Positions 33,467 to 44,948 of a stretch of DNA of 64,000 nucleotides are shown in pieces. Below the pieces are notes generated by a model that saw nothing but the letters and a program-made list of their open reading frames with translations, had not been told where the DNA came from and did no database searches. Every line of letters starts with the position of its first letter. The stretch's first letter is position 1. The DNA is from Wurfbainia villosa. Taxonomy: Eukaryota; Streptophyta; Magnoliopsida; Zingiberales; Zingiberaceae. The DNA is taken from contig CM046006.1 of assembly GCA_025175895.1 (NCBI GenBank), positions 65,554,288-65,618,287 on the forward strand, given 5' to 3'. The translations under genes and the position numbers were made by a program.

Positions 33467-34518
33467 TGTTGGTGCAGGGGCACTAGATAATCGAACCTGT
33501 GTTTTGATTATGGCAAAGACACAAAGTTAAGTTTACATCGTTATCTCACGAGCTATCGAGTGTGCAGAAAAGTATTAAAGCTGGAGCTGAAGGCTAGCGA
33601 CACCCGGAGGAAGCCGCGGTGGTCGGGCGACACTCGAGTGACTTCGGAGGGAGCCGAAGGAATCGAGTGGAAGGCCGGAAGCGAGAGCTACTATCGAGGT
33701 AAGCTCGTGTGAGTGAGAGATTGTAAGGTCGTGTCCTCTTTACGGGGACGACCGTAGGCGGCGATCCGACTAAGACTTCCTGTGGAAGGTCTAGGTCGAG
33801 ATCGGACGGTTAGAAACCGTCGTATTTATCATTTTCTGAGCTAACCTCTTATTGCAGGGAAGTGGCCGTGGCGATCATTCGGACATGGAGCGAGCCGTGA
33901 TGCCCATCGATCGATGGGAGGCATCGATCGTGATGGCGGACGATTCGGCTTTGCGCTAGGTCAAGCGGATAAGCGTTTGATCACGGCCGCCAGCGATAAA
34001 ATTTGGACAACTTCATGATCCGTTCCGAAAAAAGAGGAGACAAATTTAGAGGCCAAATTCTATAAAAGGAGGGGAGGATTCCATCTCCAAATCATATCAA
34101 GTTTATTCATCAAAGTGCTCCTGCAACACCAACGCTCCAACATCGTCATAACGCCGACGCGACGCCAAGTTATGATCTTCTTCGTCGGCAGCAGAATCAA
34201 GTAATATTTTTGATATTGTATTCTTTGTTTTCTTCATAACGAGGTGAGGTAGGCTTGTTGCCTCATCCTCGTATATTCGGTTTTGTGATCGTTGTCTCCT
34301 ACCTCCAACGAGGAGGAGACGTTATAGTGTTTTGCCCTCCGTACGCGGTCTAGGACCGATAGGGCCTTGGAGTAGCAACCGCTGGGTTGTGAACCAAGTA
34401 AAATAAACGTGTTCATTTATTTTCCGCTGCTCTTATTTTGTGTATCGAACGAATTCGAACGAAAGATTTACGATCGCTATTCACCCCCCCCCCTCTAGCG
34501 ACGCTTCTCGATCCAACA
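33467..34518 (+). repeat. SirA 3' LTR
   Basis: It starts TGTTGGTGCAGGGGCACTAG and ends CTTCTCGATCCAACA, then TSD AACCT. TATAAAA is at 34061-34067. It is nearly identical to the 5' LTR outside one GC-rich block. Confidence 0.93.
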
Positions 34519-34523
34519 AACCT

Positions 34524-35734
34524 CACTTCTCCCCCTTTGGCATACATCAAAAAAAGTACCAAGGGTACTCATGTCTCATATCCCAATGAGATCTTACATT
34601 CTTCCCCTTGGCCCAAAACATCTAGGATTCCTTCACTTTTCATAGTGATAAGTCTCATATCACTAAATGAGAGGCAATCCTCACTTCTCCAATTTTCCCC
34701 CTTTGGTGAGCACAATGAGGGTTTCCAAACCCTTCATGTCTCCCTCTTTGAGGAAAAAACCATTCATCATCCCATGATGAATAATCTCCCCCTTGACCAT
34801 TGCACCAACAATGTCCTTGAAGAGTTCCTAAGCCAATAGGAAACTTAAATCGTCGAAAATAAGGGTAAAAGTTCAAACTTGAACTTTAACCTCCTTTAAA
34901 ATTCGATACTCAATTCTAAACACCTCTTCTAATCATTTTCAATGATATTTCACCCTTCTCATGCTTTCCAAAGCATATTCTAGGATTATAAGACTTTAGG
35001 GTATCCTAGAGTGGCTAATATTGGGCTAAACAAATCTTGTTCACCCAAAATCAAACCCATCGATCATTGAAATCAATTGATCGATCGACGACCTCTGATC
35101 ATTTGCCTAAAGCGTGATGATTGATTTTTGTATTTTTTGAAATCAGTTGAATTTCAGTGAAATTCAAAAATGTATAAGTAATTCTAGAAAATTTGAAAAA
35201 TCTTGAAACTTCATGAACATATTACTTATGCTAAATACAATGGGTGAAAAATAATTTTATGATAAAATACCCATTAAATTGTGAGATCAACAAAGTTCAA
35301 AACCATTGAAAACTTCAATGCTTTTGGCCTAACTTGTATCAACTTCATCAATGGTGATTGTTATCAAAAGATAGACTTCACCAAAGTTTTTTCAAAATGA
35401 TTTTGAAATGTTTTTCCAACCTTATTTTGAACCATGGTCTATGGGCTAGATGTACATGACTTGTACATTAGCTTTCCTCATGATTCATTAATGCCACATT
35501 ATGAGTTTGAGTTCATCTAAATGTAAGAACTATGCACCTTGAACTTAACTCATTTTCCTAACATCTCATATGTGTCTAGGGTGTATAAATACACACACAT
35601 GTCAATTTAATATTTTTGTGACATGTGGGTTTTTGTTCTTCCCTAATCTAGGGTCTCATGCATTTGTCTAGGCAACTCTATTTGATTCCCTTATAATGGG
35701 GTTTCAAATCATGTCATTTCCCTTAATATAATTT
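34524..35734 (-). mobile_element. Minus-strand SirB-like 3' noncoding region
   Basis: It continues the internal region broken at 21351. CTCCCCCTTT tracts (reverse-complement PPTs) and the words CATTGCACCAACAATGTCCT and ATGGTGATTGTTATCAAAAG match, inverted, 6950-7750 of SirB. It ends at 35734, where another LTR begins. No coding sequence is seen. Confidence 0.75.
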
Positions 35735-36694
35735 TGTAGGGGATCGGACATCGCTAGAAGGGGGTGAATGGTGCATTCGTGCGTTCAACAGAATTCGATT
35801 ACGTTCTTACTACAATTGGATTAGTACACAGTGAAAATAGAAAATACAATACGAATACAAATACAAAACCACAAGCAAAACACAAGATATAACGTGGTTC
35901 GGAATCTTAGGGTTCCTACTCTACGGGTTGAGCTCGAATGAGCCCTAGCAATACAAACACCACCACTAATACCATCACTCCTCGGAATAATTCAGAGGTG
36001 GAGAAACCTCGTACAAGTGATTACAAAAGTAATACAATAAAATACAACAAGTAAACTAAGCAATACACAAATACATGTAAAGAAAACTTTACACTAAGAA
36101 TTTTGGATTGCTTGCTTGTTAATTTCTTTGGTTTGCTCTTGAAGGACTAAAATGTAGCAGTAATTCCCCTTCAAATTGCCCCAAGAACTATTGCCAAAAA
36201 CCTCCCCTTTGAGCTCCTTATAAAGCTACAACTCGAGCTAATTTCTGCCTAGCAGTCGACTGCTCATACCCATCAGTCGTCTGCTCCTGTAGTTGTTGTC
36301 TCACAGTGACTTAATCCACGTTGACATTCCAGCCAACTGATACATTGGCAGTCGACTGCCATTACCATCAGTCGATTACCAAGATCGTAGTCGACTGCTC
36401 AGTCATCTACCGAGCTTCCTATGCATGCAGTCGACCGCTCAAGTCCAGTCGAGGCACCACCTCGACTGGGACTCTAGTTGAGTCGCCTTGCATCTGTGGC
36501 CGCAACTCGATCGCAGACGATCACTAGTTGACTCATGGCAGTCGACTGGTCATAATCCCAATCGAATACTATATGTTGACTCAACTACCAAGTGTCAAAA
36601 CACTTGACCAGTCAATTGGTACAAAATCTCAATCGACTGATAAACTCAAACATGAGGTTTAACCCCAAGTATGATGCCCTCATACTTACTAAAC

Positions 36695-36795
36695 TGTAGG
36701 ATCTTCGATGAGCGCTAGAGGGGGGTGAATAGCATGTTCGTTCAACAATAGAATTCGATCGTGTTCGTCTCTACACTTCGTTAGTATGTGGAGCG

Positions 36796-36841
<46 letters not shown>

Positions 36842-38330
36842 CTAACTATGACAAACACAACAACACACAAACACGGCGATATAACGTGGTTCGGAACCTT
36901 AGGGTTCCTACTCCACGGGTTAGGCTCGAATGAGCCCTAGCGATGTAAACACCACCACTAAACCAAAACACACCTCGATAACAAGTCAGAGGCAGAGAAA
37001 CCTCATACAACGATTAAAAAAGTAATACAAGATAAAACAAGCAAATACGAAGCAAATATAACAAAAGAAGTAAAGAACACTTTACAAAAACTCTTTTGAA
37101 TGCTTGCTTATTGATCGTCTTAGACTGGCCTTGAAGAATTGAAAAGAATCAACTATTCCCCTTCAAATCGCCCAAGAAAATTGTTGCTAAATCCTCCCTT
37201 TTGAGCTGCTTTTATAACCTAATCGGGCTGATTTCGTCCCTAGCAGTCGACTGCCATAAGGCCCCAGTCGACTATCAACAGTGTCGTTGTCTCACAACAG
37301 ACTTAATCCACATCGGCATTCAAGTCAACGGATATGTTGACAGTCGACTGCCATTACCATTAGTTGACTGCCAACCTCGTAGCACACTGATCAGTCGACT
37401 ACCAAGCATTCTGAGTACCAACAGTCGACTATCATCCATGGCAGTCGATTGCTTAAGCCATCAGTCGATTATCCAATGCTGACAGACGACTGCTAAGGAT
37501 ATTTGCCACAGTCGAACACTAGTCGACTCACACTAGTTGACTAGTCATTATCCCAGTCGACTGCCCAGAGTCCACTCGGCTGTCAAGTGTCAAAACACTT
37601 GACCAGTCACCTGGTTTATAACCTCAGTCAACTGACAAACCTTAAACATGGGGGGTTAACCCCAAATATGATGCCCTCATACTTGCTAGACTACCCTTAG
37701 CCTAGACCTAAGCCTTCTAGCCACCTCCGTCAGCCTCACGCCTATCGGATCTCTCCAAGTCATCCATGACTTGTTCATCCAAACGCTAGCCTTCAGGTGC
37801 TTCCATCGGCTATTGTCATGCTAAGCTGGTCTACACTACCAAGGCACATTTGGACTTACACTGCCAAGACTACTGCTTGGACTTTACGCTGCCAAACCAT
37901 TGGACTTATGCTGCCAAGACTCCCGCTTAGACTTTATGCCGCCAATATCAACCCTTGGACTTCCCCTGCCAGCCCATGTTGGACTTTCCATTTGCCATGA
38001 CTCAAGCTTGGGCTTTCCCTTGCCAAGACCCATGTTGGACTTTCCAATTGCTAAGACTCAAGCTTGGACTTTCCCTTGCCAAGACCCATGCTTGGACTTT
38101 CCATGCCAAGTACCCAAGACTTGGACTTTCCATGCCAAGTACACAAGACTTGGACTTTTCATTGCTAAGTGTCCCACTTGGACTTCTCCATCATATGGTC
38201 AACCCCATGTCAATCATATAGTCAACTCATTTTCAAACATCAATGTGAAACATCGAAACACTAACATCAAACCACTACTCGAGTCAAACCCGAGGCTGGT
38301 CAATCATAACCTTGGTCGATTGCACCAACA
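36695..38330 (-). mobile_element. SirB-type solo LTR nested in the previous LTR
   Basis: It starts TGTAGGATCTTCGATGAGCG and ends TCGATTGCACCAACA. The flanks TAAAC (36690-36694) and TAGAC (38331-38335) match at four of five bases and fit one mutated TSD. It holds an AT microsatellite, a large set of GTCGAC palindromes and the CTTGGACTTTCC array. It has no PBS or PPT of its own. Confidence 0.85.
36798..36832. repeat. (TA)n microsatellite
   Basis: An uninterrupted run of alternating T and A about 34 bp long lies near the start of the nested LTR. The neighbouring LTR copy lacks it. Confidence 0.95.
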
Positions 38331-38905
38331 TAGACCACCCTTAGCCTACACCAAGCCTTCTAACCACCTCCGTCAACCTCACGCCTATTGGATCCCTCCA
38401 AGTTATCCATGACTTGTTTATCCATATGCTAGCCTTCAGGTGCTTTCATCAGCTATTGTCATGCTAACCGAGTCTACACTGCCAAGGCACATTAGGTTTA
38501 CGCTGCCAAGACCAATGCTTGGACTTTACGCTGCCAACCATTAGACTTATGCTACCAAGACTACCGCTTGGACTTTACGCCACCAATATCATACCCTTGG
38601 ACTTCCCAAATGCCAAGTACCCATGACTTATACTTTCACCGCCGAACTTTCCATGTTAACTCCATGTTGGACTTTCCAAATGCCAAGACCCATGCTTGGA
38701 CTTTTCCTTTGCCAAGTACTCAAGACTTGGACTTTCCCATTTCCAAGTGTCCCACTTGGACTTTCCATGATATGGTCAACCCCTTGTCAACCATCTCCCC
38801 AAACCATTGCCAAACAATGATTACTCCTTTGTCAAACATCAAAACACTACTCAAGTCAAACTCAAGTCCGGTCAATCATGATGACCTGAGCCGATTGCAC
38901 CAATA

Positions 38906-40033
38906 ATCTCCCCCTTTTGATGTTTGACAAAAACCAAACACCTTTGAGTTAGAACACTAACTCAATCCAATCCTCCCAATTGTCTAAATTGGGAATTCCA
39001 AATTCTCACTCAAATGCTCTCCCTTTTTGACATACATCAAACAGGCTCTCCCCAAGGGTATCAATGTCTCATATCCCAATGAGATCTTACAATCTCCCCC
39101 TTGGTCCAAAAATATCTAGGATGCCTTCACTCCTCTTAGAAATAAGTCTCATATCACTAAAGAGAGGTAATCCTTCAATTCCTCCCAATTCTCCAAATTC
39201 TCCCCCTTATGAGGAAGAATACACCCATCATCCCATGATGGATAACCTCCCCCTAAAGGCTTGCTCTCCCTTGACCATTGCACCAACAATGTCCTTGGAG
39301 AGTCTCTAAGCCTATATGAACACTAAACCATCAAAATTAAGGTCGAAAGTTCAAACTTGAACTTTCACACACCTTAAAATTTGATACACTCCCTAAGCAA
39401 TTCTCCTAATCCATATCCAATGGATTTTCAGTCTTATAATGCTTTCCAAAGCATATCCTAGGGTTAGGAGCAGTTAGGGTAGCCTACCAAACTTGAAACA
39501 TGGGCTAGACAACCTTGTTTATCCGAAATCAATACTGGCAGTTGACTTCGTGAGTCAATAGTCGACTGCCCTTGACACCAGTCGACTTCCATCCATGGCA
39601 GTCGAATGATTTTTGCAAGTGCAGAAATCAGGTTCAAAAATTGAAATTCAAAAATACATAATTAATTATACATAATTTGAAAAATAGTGAAACTTCATAT
39701 GTATAATATTTATAACAATCATAATGGGTGAAAAATATTTAAAAAATAAAATACCCATTAAATATTGAGATTGATACAAAATTCAAAACCATTGATAACT
39801 TCAATATTTTTGACCTATTTTGTATCAACTTCTTCAATGGTGATTGCTATCAAAAGAAAGACTACACCAAGATTTTTCAAAATAATTTTGAAATGATTTT
39901 AAAACCTTATATTGAACCATGGTCTATTGACTTAATGCACATGACTTGTACATAAGCTTTCCTCATGATTCATCCATAGTATAAGATGAGTTTGAGTTCA
40001 TCTAGATGCAAGAACTATGCACCTTGAACTTAA
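38906..40033 (-). mobile_element. Minus-strand SirB-like 3' noncoding region (second copy)
   Basis: Reverse PPT words CTCCCCCTTTTGA, CTCTCCCTTTTTGAC, TCTCCCCCTTGGTCC and TCTCCCCCTTATGAGG lie within the first 300 bp. The rest matches 34524-35500 (TCATATCCCAATGAGATCTT, GGTGATTGCTATCAAAAG). It is broken at 40034 by a different copia LTR. No coding sequence is seen. Confidence 0.75.
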
Positions 40034-42212
40034 TGTTAGAGATATATGAGAGGTGGCCTAAGACAATCGCCTTATGGTCGAGCCATTTATTTGATAAATG
40101 AATATTCACTATTTGAGTATACATATTTTGTATTTGATTAGATCTTAAACTCATTTACTGGATGTCTACAATACGATTCATAGCATGGGAGAATTTGTGA
40201 ATGGATCACAACTTGTGAGTACTCTACATGTGTAATTGTAATGTATTTGAATTATCCCTAGTCGATGAATTGATGCATATGGACGCCATCGATTCTGTTG
40301 AGACTAGCACAAGTTATACTCTTTGGTTTATCCAAGCACCTATTTCTCACTGGCTGGTGACATTGGGATGTCCGAAGTTAATCGTGGATGTTAGTTATGG
40401 TAACTAGTTCATTGGAGTGATCAGATGTAAGACTTCATATGGTTCTCTACATATATGGATATGTCAATGAAGTTCTTACTGTAGCTTAAGTGCAATGTTC
40501 CTTCGACTTGCAGTATTCAAGTCGTCTTGGTCATGGAGACTTATGATTGGACATCTTAAGCAAGCATCTCCAAGGAGATGTGGACCCGGGATGGTTGGGT
40601 ATAAGTCGAAGTACCCGAAGGTGTTTGAATAGCCTACAAAGGATTCACCACTCCTTGCAAGGAGATGTATACCCTTGGCCTCTCGTCGGATTGTTACTAA
40701 AGTCTTTGGCCAAAGTATTACATGTTTAGAGTAAGGTACTCTTGGATACATGTGCAGTAACTAGAATCCGCAGGATGAGGAAATGATACTTGGGCTAGGT
40801 GTGGCGTAGTCAGCCTAGTGGGGACTGACACAATAGACCATGTCCTGAACCAAGTGGATATAAGATGAGTGAAGGGAACGGGGAACGACTCACTGTGACA
40901 GCTGAAAGATTTTAGAAATTGTTCTGGGTTCAACCGTTGATTTTCCTATTAATTGAGGATCATGATGTAGTACTAGGTGTCACTCATGATCGTTCTATAA
41001 TTAATGGTTAATTATAGACGACCAACATAAATCGGGAACCTATTTGGTCACACGCATAATGAGTGTTATCCGAAGGATTTAAAATGAGCTTCAGAATGAG
41101 ATTGTCAGACCAAGAGAGAGACTTGGTTTGGTTGGACCAAACATAGAGCGAGCATGAAATGGTTTCAGTCGCATCGGAAGCACGGATGGGTCGTGTCTTT
41201 TGAAGACATGATAGATGAACTAAATTGGTTTAGTCCTAATCAAATGGTGGAAAATAAACCAAAGGGGTTTGGTTTGTTTTAAACAAATGAATCAAAGTTA
41301 GTTTGGTTTATTTTAACTTAAAATAGACCAATACGGTTTGGTTTATTTTAACTTAAGTTATTGGAACTGGTTAACGGGTTTTGGTTGTGAACCAATAACT
41401 ACTAGGAGAAGGTTTCTTGATGGTCAAGAAATATGCACTCTATAAAATATGGCTTAAGGGTTTTAGAAACCCTAATGAAGCCCTAATAGTTACCGCCCAC
41501 TTCTCTTCTCCTCTTCCTCTCCTTGCCGCCCAAAGGTTGTTGCCGCCCAACCTTGCTGCAGCAGCTCCTCCTCCTCACCGTCGGCTACCCACTAGTTTTC
41601 GATGACTCCTCCGGCCATCCTCCCTTGGCCGTCGGCGACCAAGGAGCAACTGATTATTGATTGGTCGGTCATCTTCTCCACCAACACAAGTTGTCCAGTC
41701 CAATTTTGGGCAACTTTCCGGGGATTAGATCTCCGACAATCCTCATAGGTGGAGGACCAAGATTTTCGTCAATTGGTTGACGAAAACCGCTTCCAAGAAG
41801 TGAGTTCATGGAGCTCGTTTTTAGATCCGAATTTTTTATTCAGATTGTGATCGTCTCTTGGATCACAATGTCTTCGACACGAGGCTAGTAACTCTTGCGA
41901 AGATGGGGCTCATGGCTTTGTGAAGCTATCCCGAAGATACTCAGCATGGATACGTATAGAGGCGATTCTAACTAGGGTCACTACGGTTGATGTCATTCCC
42001 ACTACACGTGATACATCAGGTATAACTAGAATAAATTTCCTTTTATTGCAAAATTTAAAATAGTGATTATGTATACACTTGTTGTATCCTCCATGCGTGT
42101 GGTGTGTGCGTGTTGTAATAAAATTGGTTTATTACTTCTTTTTGCTTCCATTGTGTGCATGTTTATGAAACATGTTCGAACACACCCACGTCGGTGCCAG
42201 GGAAACCCAACA
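40034..42212 (+). mobile_element. Copia 5' LTR (TGTTAG family)
   Basis: It starts TGTTAGAGATATATGAG and ends GGAAACCCAACA, 2179 bp, followed by a tRNA-Met PBS at 42214-42225. It resembles the 23063-24979 solo LTR in type. The GGTTTGGTTTATTTTAACTT word repeats near 41270-41350. A short ORF (41417-41605) in the leader is Pro/Ala-rich and has no recognisable domain. Only the 5' LTR and a short leader of this element remain; its 3' end is not in the window. Confidence 0.85.
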
Positions 42213-42213
42213 G

Positions 42214-42225
42214 TGGTATCAGAGC
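42214..42225 (+). promoter_or_regulatory. Copia primer-binding site
   Basis: TGGTATCAGAGC lies one base after the LTR at 42212. It marks that LTR as a 5' LTR in plus orientation. Confidence 0.9.
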
Positions 42226-42537
42226 CAGTTGAGTTCTGACATAATCGTAAAATTATATTGTGATAGTCATAATTGTATTTTTGAAAATTTTTTACTTTTG
42301 AAAAGTTTAGAAGTATTTATGAAAATTTTAATTGTAAAGAAATTCAAATTGGAAGTTTCCTAATATGATTAGGATTTAACTTTCCTTAATTAATATTTTC
42401 CATAAATAAAATATGTGATTAGATTTAGAAATTTGTTTTCTAATTTAATCATGATTTGATTTGAGAAATTAAATCTAAAATATATTTTATTTCCAAAATA
42501 GTTACACCTTATCACAAAAATAAAACTAGTTTAACAT
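42226..42537 (+). other. AT-rich leader of the TGTTAG copia element
   Basis: Very AT-rich sequence after the PBS with no gag start. It ends where SirA-like 3' sequence begins (TGTTGGTGCAGAGGG). The rest of the copia element has been lost or displaced. Confidence 0.5.
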
Positions 42538-43091
42538 TGTTGGTGCAGAGGGATAAAAACTCAAATTAATCCTACACTATTAGTTACATCCAGGATGCTT
42601 TACAACTCATAGAACTTAAATTAATGAACTTCAAAGGGACACATGCTTGGACTTTTATACCTATTTCTTCTATTTCTAATGAAATTTCTTATTTTTTATC
42701 TTATAAGTACACCCCTATCTTATAAATAACCCCTCGGTTTTTCGATATATGGCAAAAGGGGGAGAAGAGGGCAAAGTTAAGGGGGAGTAAAGTTTTAATA
42801 ACTCTAAGTTTCTTTTTCCAAACTTACCTAAGGTCAAGGGGGAGGTAGCCTTGAGGGAGAGGTTGTAAAAAAGAACTTGTTTTACTACCATTCATATTAT
42901 TCATGCATAGTTGTGCTTAATCACACTTACTTATCATTCATACTTACTTACACTTGCTTAATCGCACTTACTATTTTACTCATACTAACTTACTCATGTT
43001 TACACACTTTCATACTTATTATTCATGTGTACTTATGCTTAATTTTTCCTTAACTTTGAATCAGTTTGCCATAGATCAAAAAGGGGGAGAT
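42538..43091 (+). mobile_element. SirA-type 3' noncoding region with multiple PPTs
   Basis: It begins TGTTGGTGCAGAGGGAT, matching ATTGGTGCAGAGGGACA at 33079. GGCAAAAGGGGGAGAAGAGG, GTTAAGGGGGAGTAAAG and GGTCAAGGGGGAGGT follow, and CAAAAAGGGGGAGA abuts the next LTR. It is the 3' end of a truncated SirA element. CTTACT-rich simple sequence lies at about 42920-43010. Confidence 0.8.
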
Positions 43092-44179
43092 TGTTGATGC
43101 AAGGGCACTAGATAATCGAACCTAGGTTTTGATTATGGCAAAGGTTCAAAGTTAAGCTATTATTGTTGTCTCATGTGTTGTGTTGAGTGTGCAAGAAATG
43201 TTTAAGCTAAGTTGAAAGTCAGCGACACTCGGAGAATCTCGGGACGAGAAACCGTGGTGGTTGAGCGACACCAGGAGAACCTCGTTGGAGTTGAGAAACC
43301 TCAATTTAGGTTAGAATGACTAGAGGTAAGCACTAAGTGAAGAGTAATGGTGAGGTCGTGTCCTCCGTACGAGGACGAACTTAGGTGGCTATCCGACCAA
43401 GACTTTCAGGGGAAGGTCTAGGTCAAGATCTGACGGTAAGAAACCATCGTAATGTCCATTACTTGGTAGTTCTCTGCTAACTCTATGCTGCAGGTGAGTG
43501 AGCAGGCCAATAGTCGACTGAAGGCTATTGGCAGTCGACTGATCCTACCATCAATCGACTGCTAAGGGGCATCAGTCGACTGCTATTCAAACTGGTCAGC
43601 TCAAAGAAAGTCAAGATAAGCTCCACCAAAATTGGGGGGAAGAGGAGCTTTGACCCAAATTTGGATCTCAACGAGCTAGAGTTTGAAGGGATATAAAAGA
43701 AGGGGCATTTCACCTCTTTAGATCATCTCTTCTTGCTCCCAAAGTGCTCCAACGATGCCAAGCTTCAACGACAACGCTACGTCATCGTAACACCGACGCT
43801 ATGACAAGTTTCTATTCCTTTGTCGGTACTTCAAGTTAAAGTTGTCATTTTTTTGTTTTAATTTTTTGTACTCGAGCTTTCAATCGAAAATAGGAGAGGT
43901 AGACTTGTTGTCTCTTCCTCTATCTTGTTTTTATTGTAACTGTCATCTCCTACCTCCGACGAGGAGGAGACTTTTAGTGAATTGTCCCATCATACACGGT
44001 CAAGGATCGCGGGGCCTTGGAGTACCAACCTTTCAGTTATGAACTAAGTAAAAACAAAGGTGTTCATTTTACTTTTGTTTTACTCTTATTTCCGCTGCAA
44101 TACTCGAGTTTTCGAAGAACGAAAAGAAAGTTTTACGATCGCTATTCACCCCCCCCTCTAGCGACTCTCCATTCCAACA
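43092..44179 (+). mobile_element. SirA-type 3' LTR
   Basis: It starts TGTTGATGCAAGGGCACTAG and ends CGACTCTCCATTCCAACA. A TATAAAA box is at 43692-43698, with GTCGACTG words at about 43510-43580 and the C-run with CTCTAGCGAC before the end. The PPT precedes it. The element's 5' part is not present next to it. Confidence 0.88.
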
Positions 44180-44236
44180 TGAACCTTTGTCATTATCAAA
44201 ACTTAGATTTGATTATATGGTGTCCTTGCACCAACA
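44180..44236 (-). mobile_element. 57-bp SirA LTR end, reversed
   Basis: CATTATCAAAACTTAGATTTG...TTGCACCAACA is the reverse complement of a SirA LTR start. Only this end remains, butted against the LTR at 43092-44179. It is likely a relic of a minus-strand SirA LTR into which the other element inserted. Confidence 0.65.
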
Positions 44237-44295
44237 ATAGGCAGGTTTGCTCGATGGAAAGAACTTATTCAAAAATTATAGTTCACACTGATCCC

Positions 44296-44484
44296 AAGTG
44301 GTTATACTGCCCATAAGTAGAGAATGTAACTATTGCTTTGCTTTATCCTTAAGGGAAAATGGAAATCAACTTAATCTAATTGCATCGGCTAAAACTTCAT
44401 TCAGTTTTATTGTAGAACATATTTCTAGAAATATTTCTAAATGCAAGTTAGGATCTTCCATGGGAGCTCCCCCAAACTGATTCT
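44296..44484 (-). pseudogene. Athila/Tat gypsy gag fragment
   Basis: The minus-strand translation reads EDPNLHLEIFLEICSTIK, then NEVLADAIRLS and FPFSLKDKAKQ. This is the conserved core of Athila/Tat gag (EDPnxHLxxFLEIC...DAIRLRLFPFSLxDKA). One stop replaces the second Arg-Leu. The fragment fixes the lineage and minus orientation of the LTR to its right. Confidence 0.88.
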
Positions 44485-44925
44485 ATTATACCATATGTAT
44501 TAATGCAGGCTTTAGCTCAAAATTATTAGCCTCCACTGCCAGCCTGACAATACTTTACCTTAATCCTTTGTTACTCGGTGCGGCGTAATCCCTTAAGGGT
44601 CTATTCTCCTTGTTAACTAAAGTGTTATTCTACAGTACTTTATTTTCTTCCCTAGTTCATTGTTGAATCTGCCTTCTATAAAAAGTCCTACCAATTTTAG
44701 GGTCAAATGGCAATAAATCTTCTAATATGTTGTGCCTTTGCATGCATGATAAAACAACCTTCAAACAAAGAGTAGTTGGTCAATAATGTAGTAAAGGTAA
44801 ATGTAGTAAAGAAGAAGAATAAAGAAAAGGAAATGCTAACAAGACAATAATGCAAAAAACTAAGGTAAAATATAAAAAAACTAACCCAATCAATTTATCT
44901 TTCAACCAATATTGATTTAAACCAG
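44485..44925 (-). other. Athila 5' leader, no gene seen
   Basis: It lies between the gag fragment and the PBS on the minus strand, where Athila elements have an untranslated leader. It is AT-rich with no coding signal. Confidence 0.5.
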
Positions 44926-44942
44926 TCCCGGCAACAATGCCA
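44926..44942 (-). promoter_or_regulatory. Athila primer-binding site (tRNA-Asp)
   Basis: The minus strand reads TGGCATTGTTGCCGGGA, a two-base decay of TGGCGCCGTTGCCGGGGA, complementary to the 3' end of plant tRNA-Asp. That primer is typical of the Athila/Tat group. Confidence 0.85.
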
Positions 44943-44948
44943 AAAACA

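Larger units (their letters stand above)
21357..34518 (+). mobile_element. SirA: Ty1/copia Sirevirus-like element with nested insertions, no pol
   Basis: LTRs are at 21357-22420 and 33467-34518. The TSD AACCT is at 21352-21356 and 34519-34523. The tRNA-Met PBS is at 22423-22434, and the CAAAAAGGGGGAGA PPT lies before the 3' LTR. The internal region encodes gag (22912 to about 32490), interrupted by a solo LTR (23063-24979) and a CACTA element (25038-31163). Without the insertions it is about 5.1 kb. No protease, integrase, RT or RNase H follows gag, so it is non-autonomous. The LTRs are very similar except for a cluster of short indels in a GC-rich block (21770-21900 against 33860-33990). Confidence 0.93.
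35735..38905 (-). mobile_element. Minus-strand SirB-like LTR, split by a solo LTR
   Basis: It starts TGTAGGGGATCGGACATCGCTAG, resumes at 38336 after a nested LTR, and ends near GATTGCACCAATA at 38905. ATCTCCCCCTTTTGATG (reverse PPT) follows directly, so it is the 3' LTR of a minus-strand element lying to the right. It carries GTCGACTGC words and the CTTGGACTTTCC array. Confidence 0.82.

Noticed and set aside
37797..38412. A 170-codon ORF with repeating LGLS/WTF phrases, also seen near 60834-61313 on the other strand
   Set aside because: It is a translation of the 27-bp LTR array (CTTGGACTTTCC units). The reading frames shift between copies, as expected for noncoding repeats.
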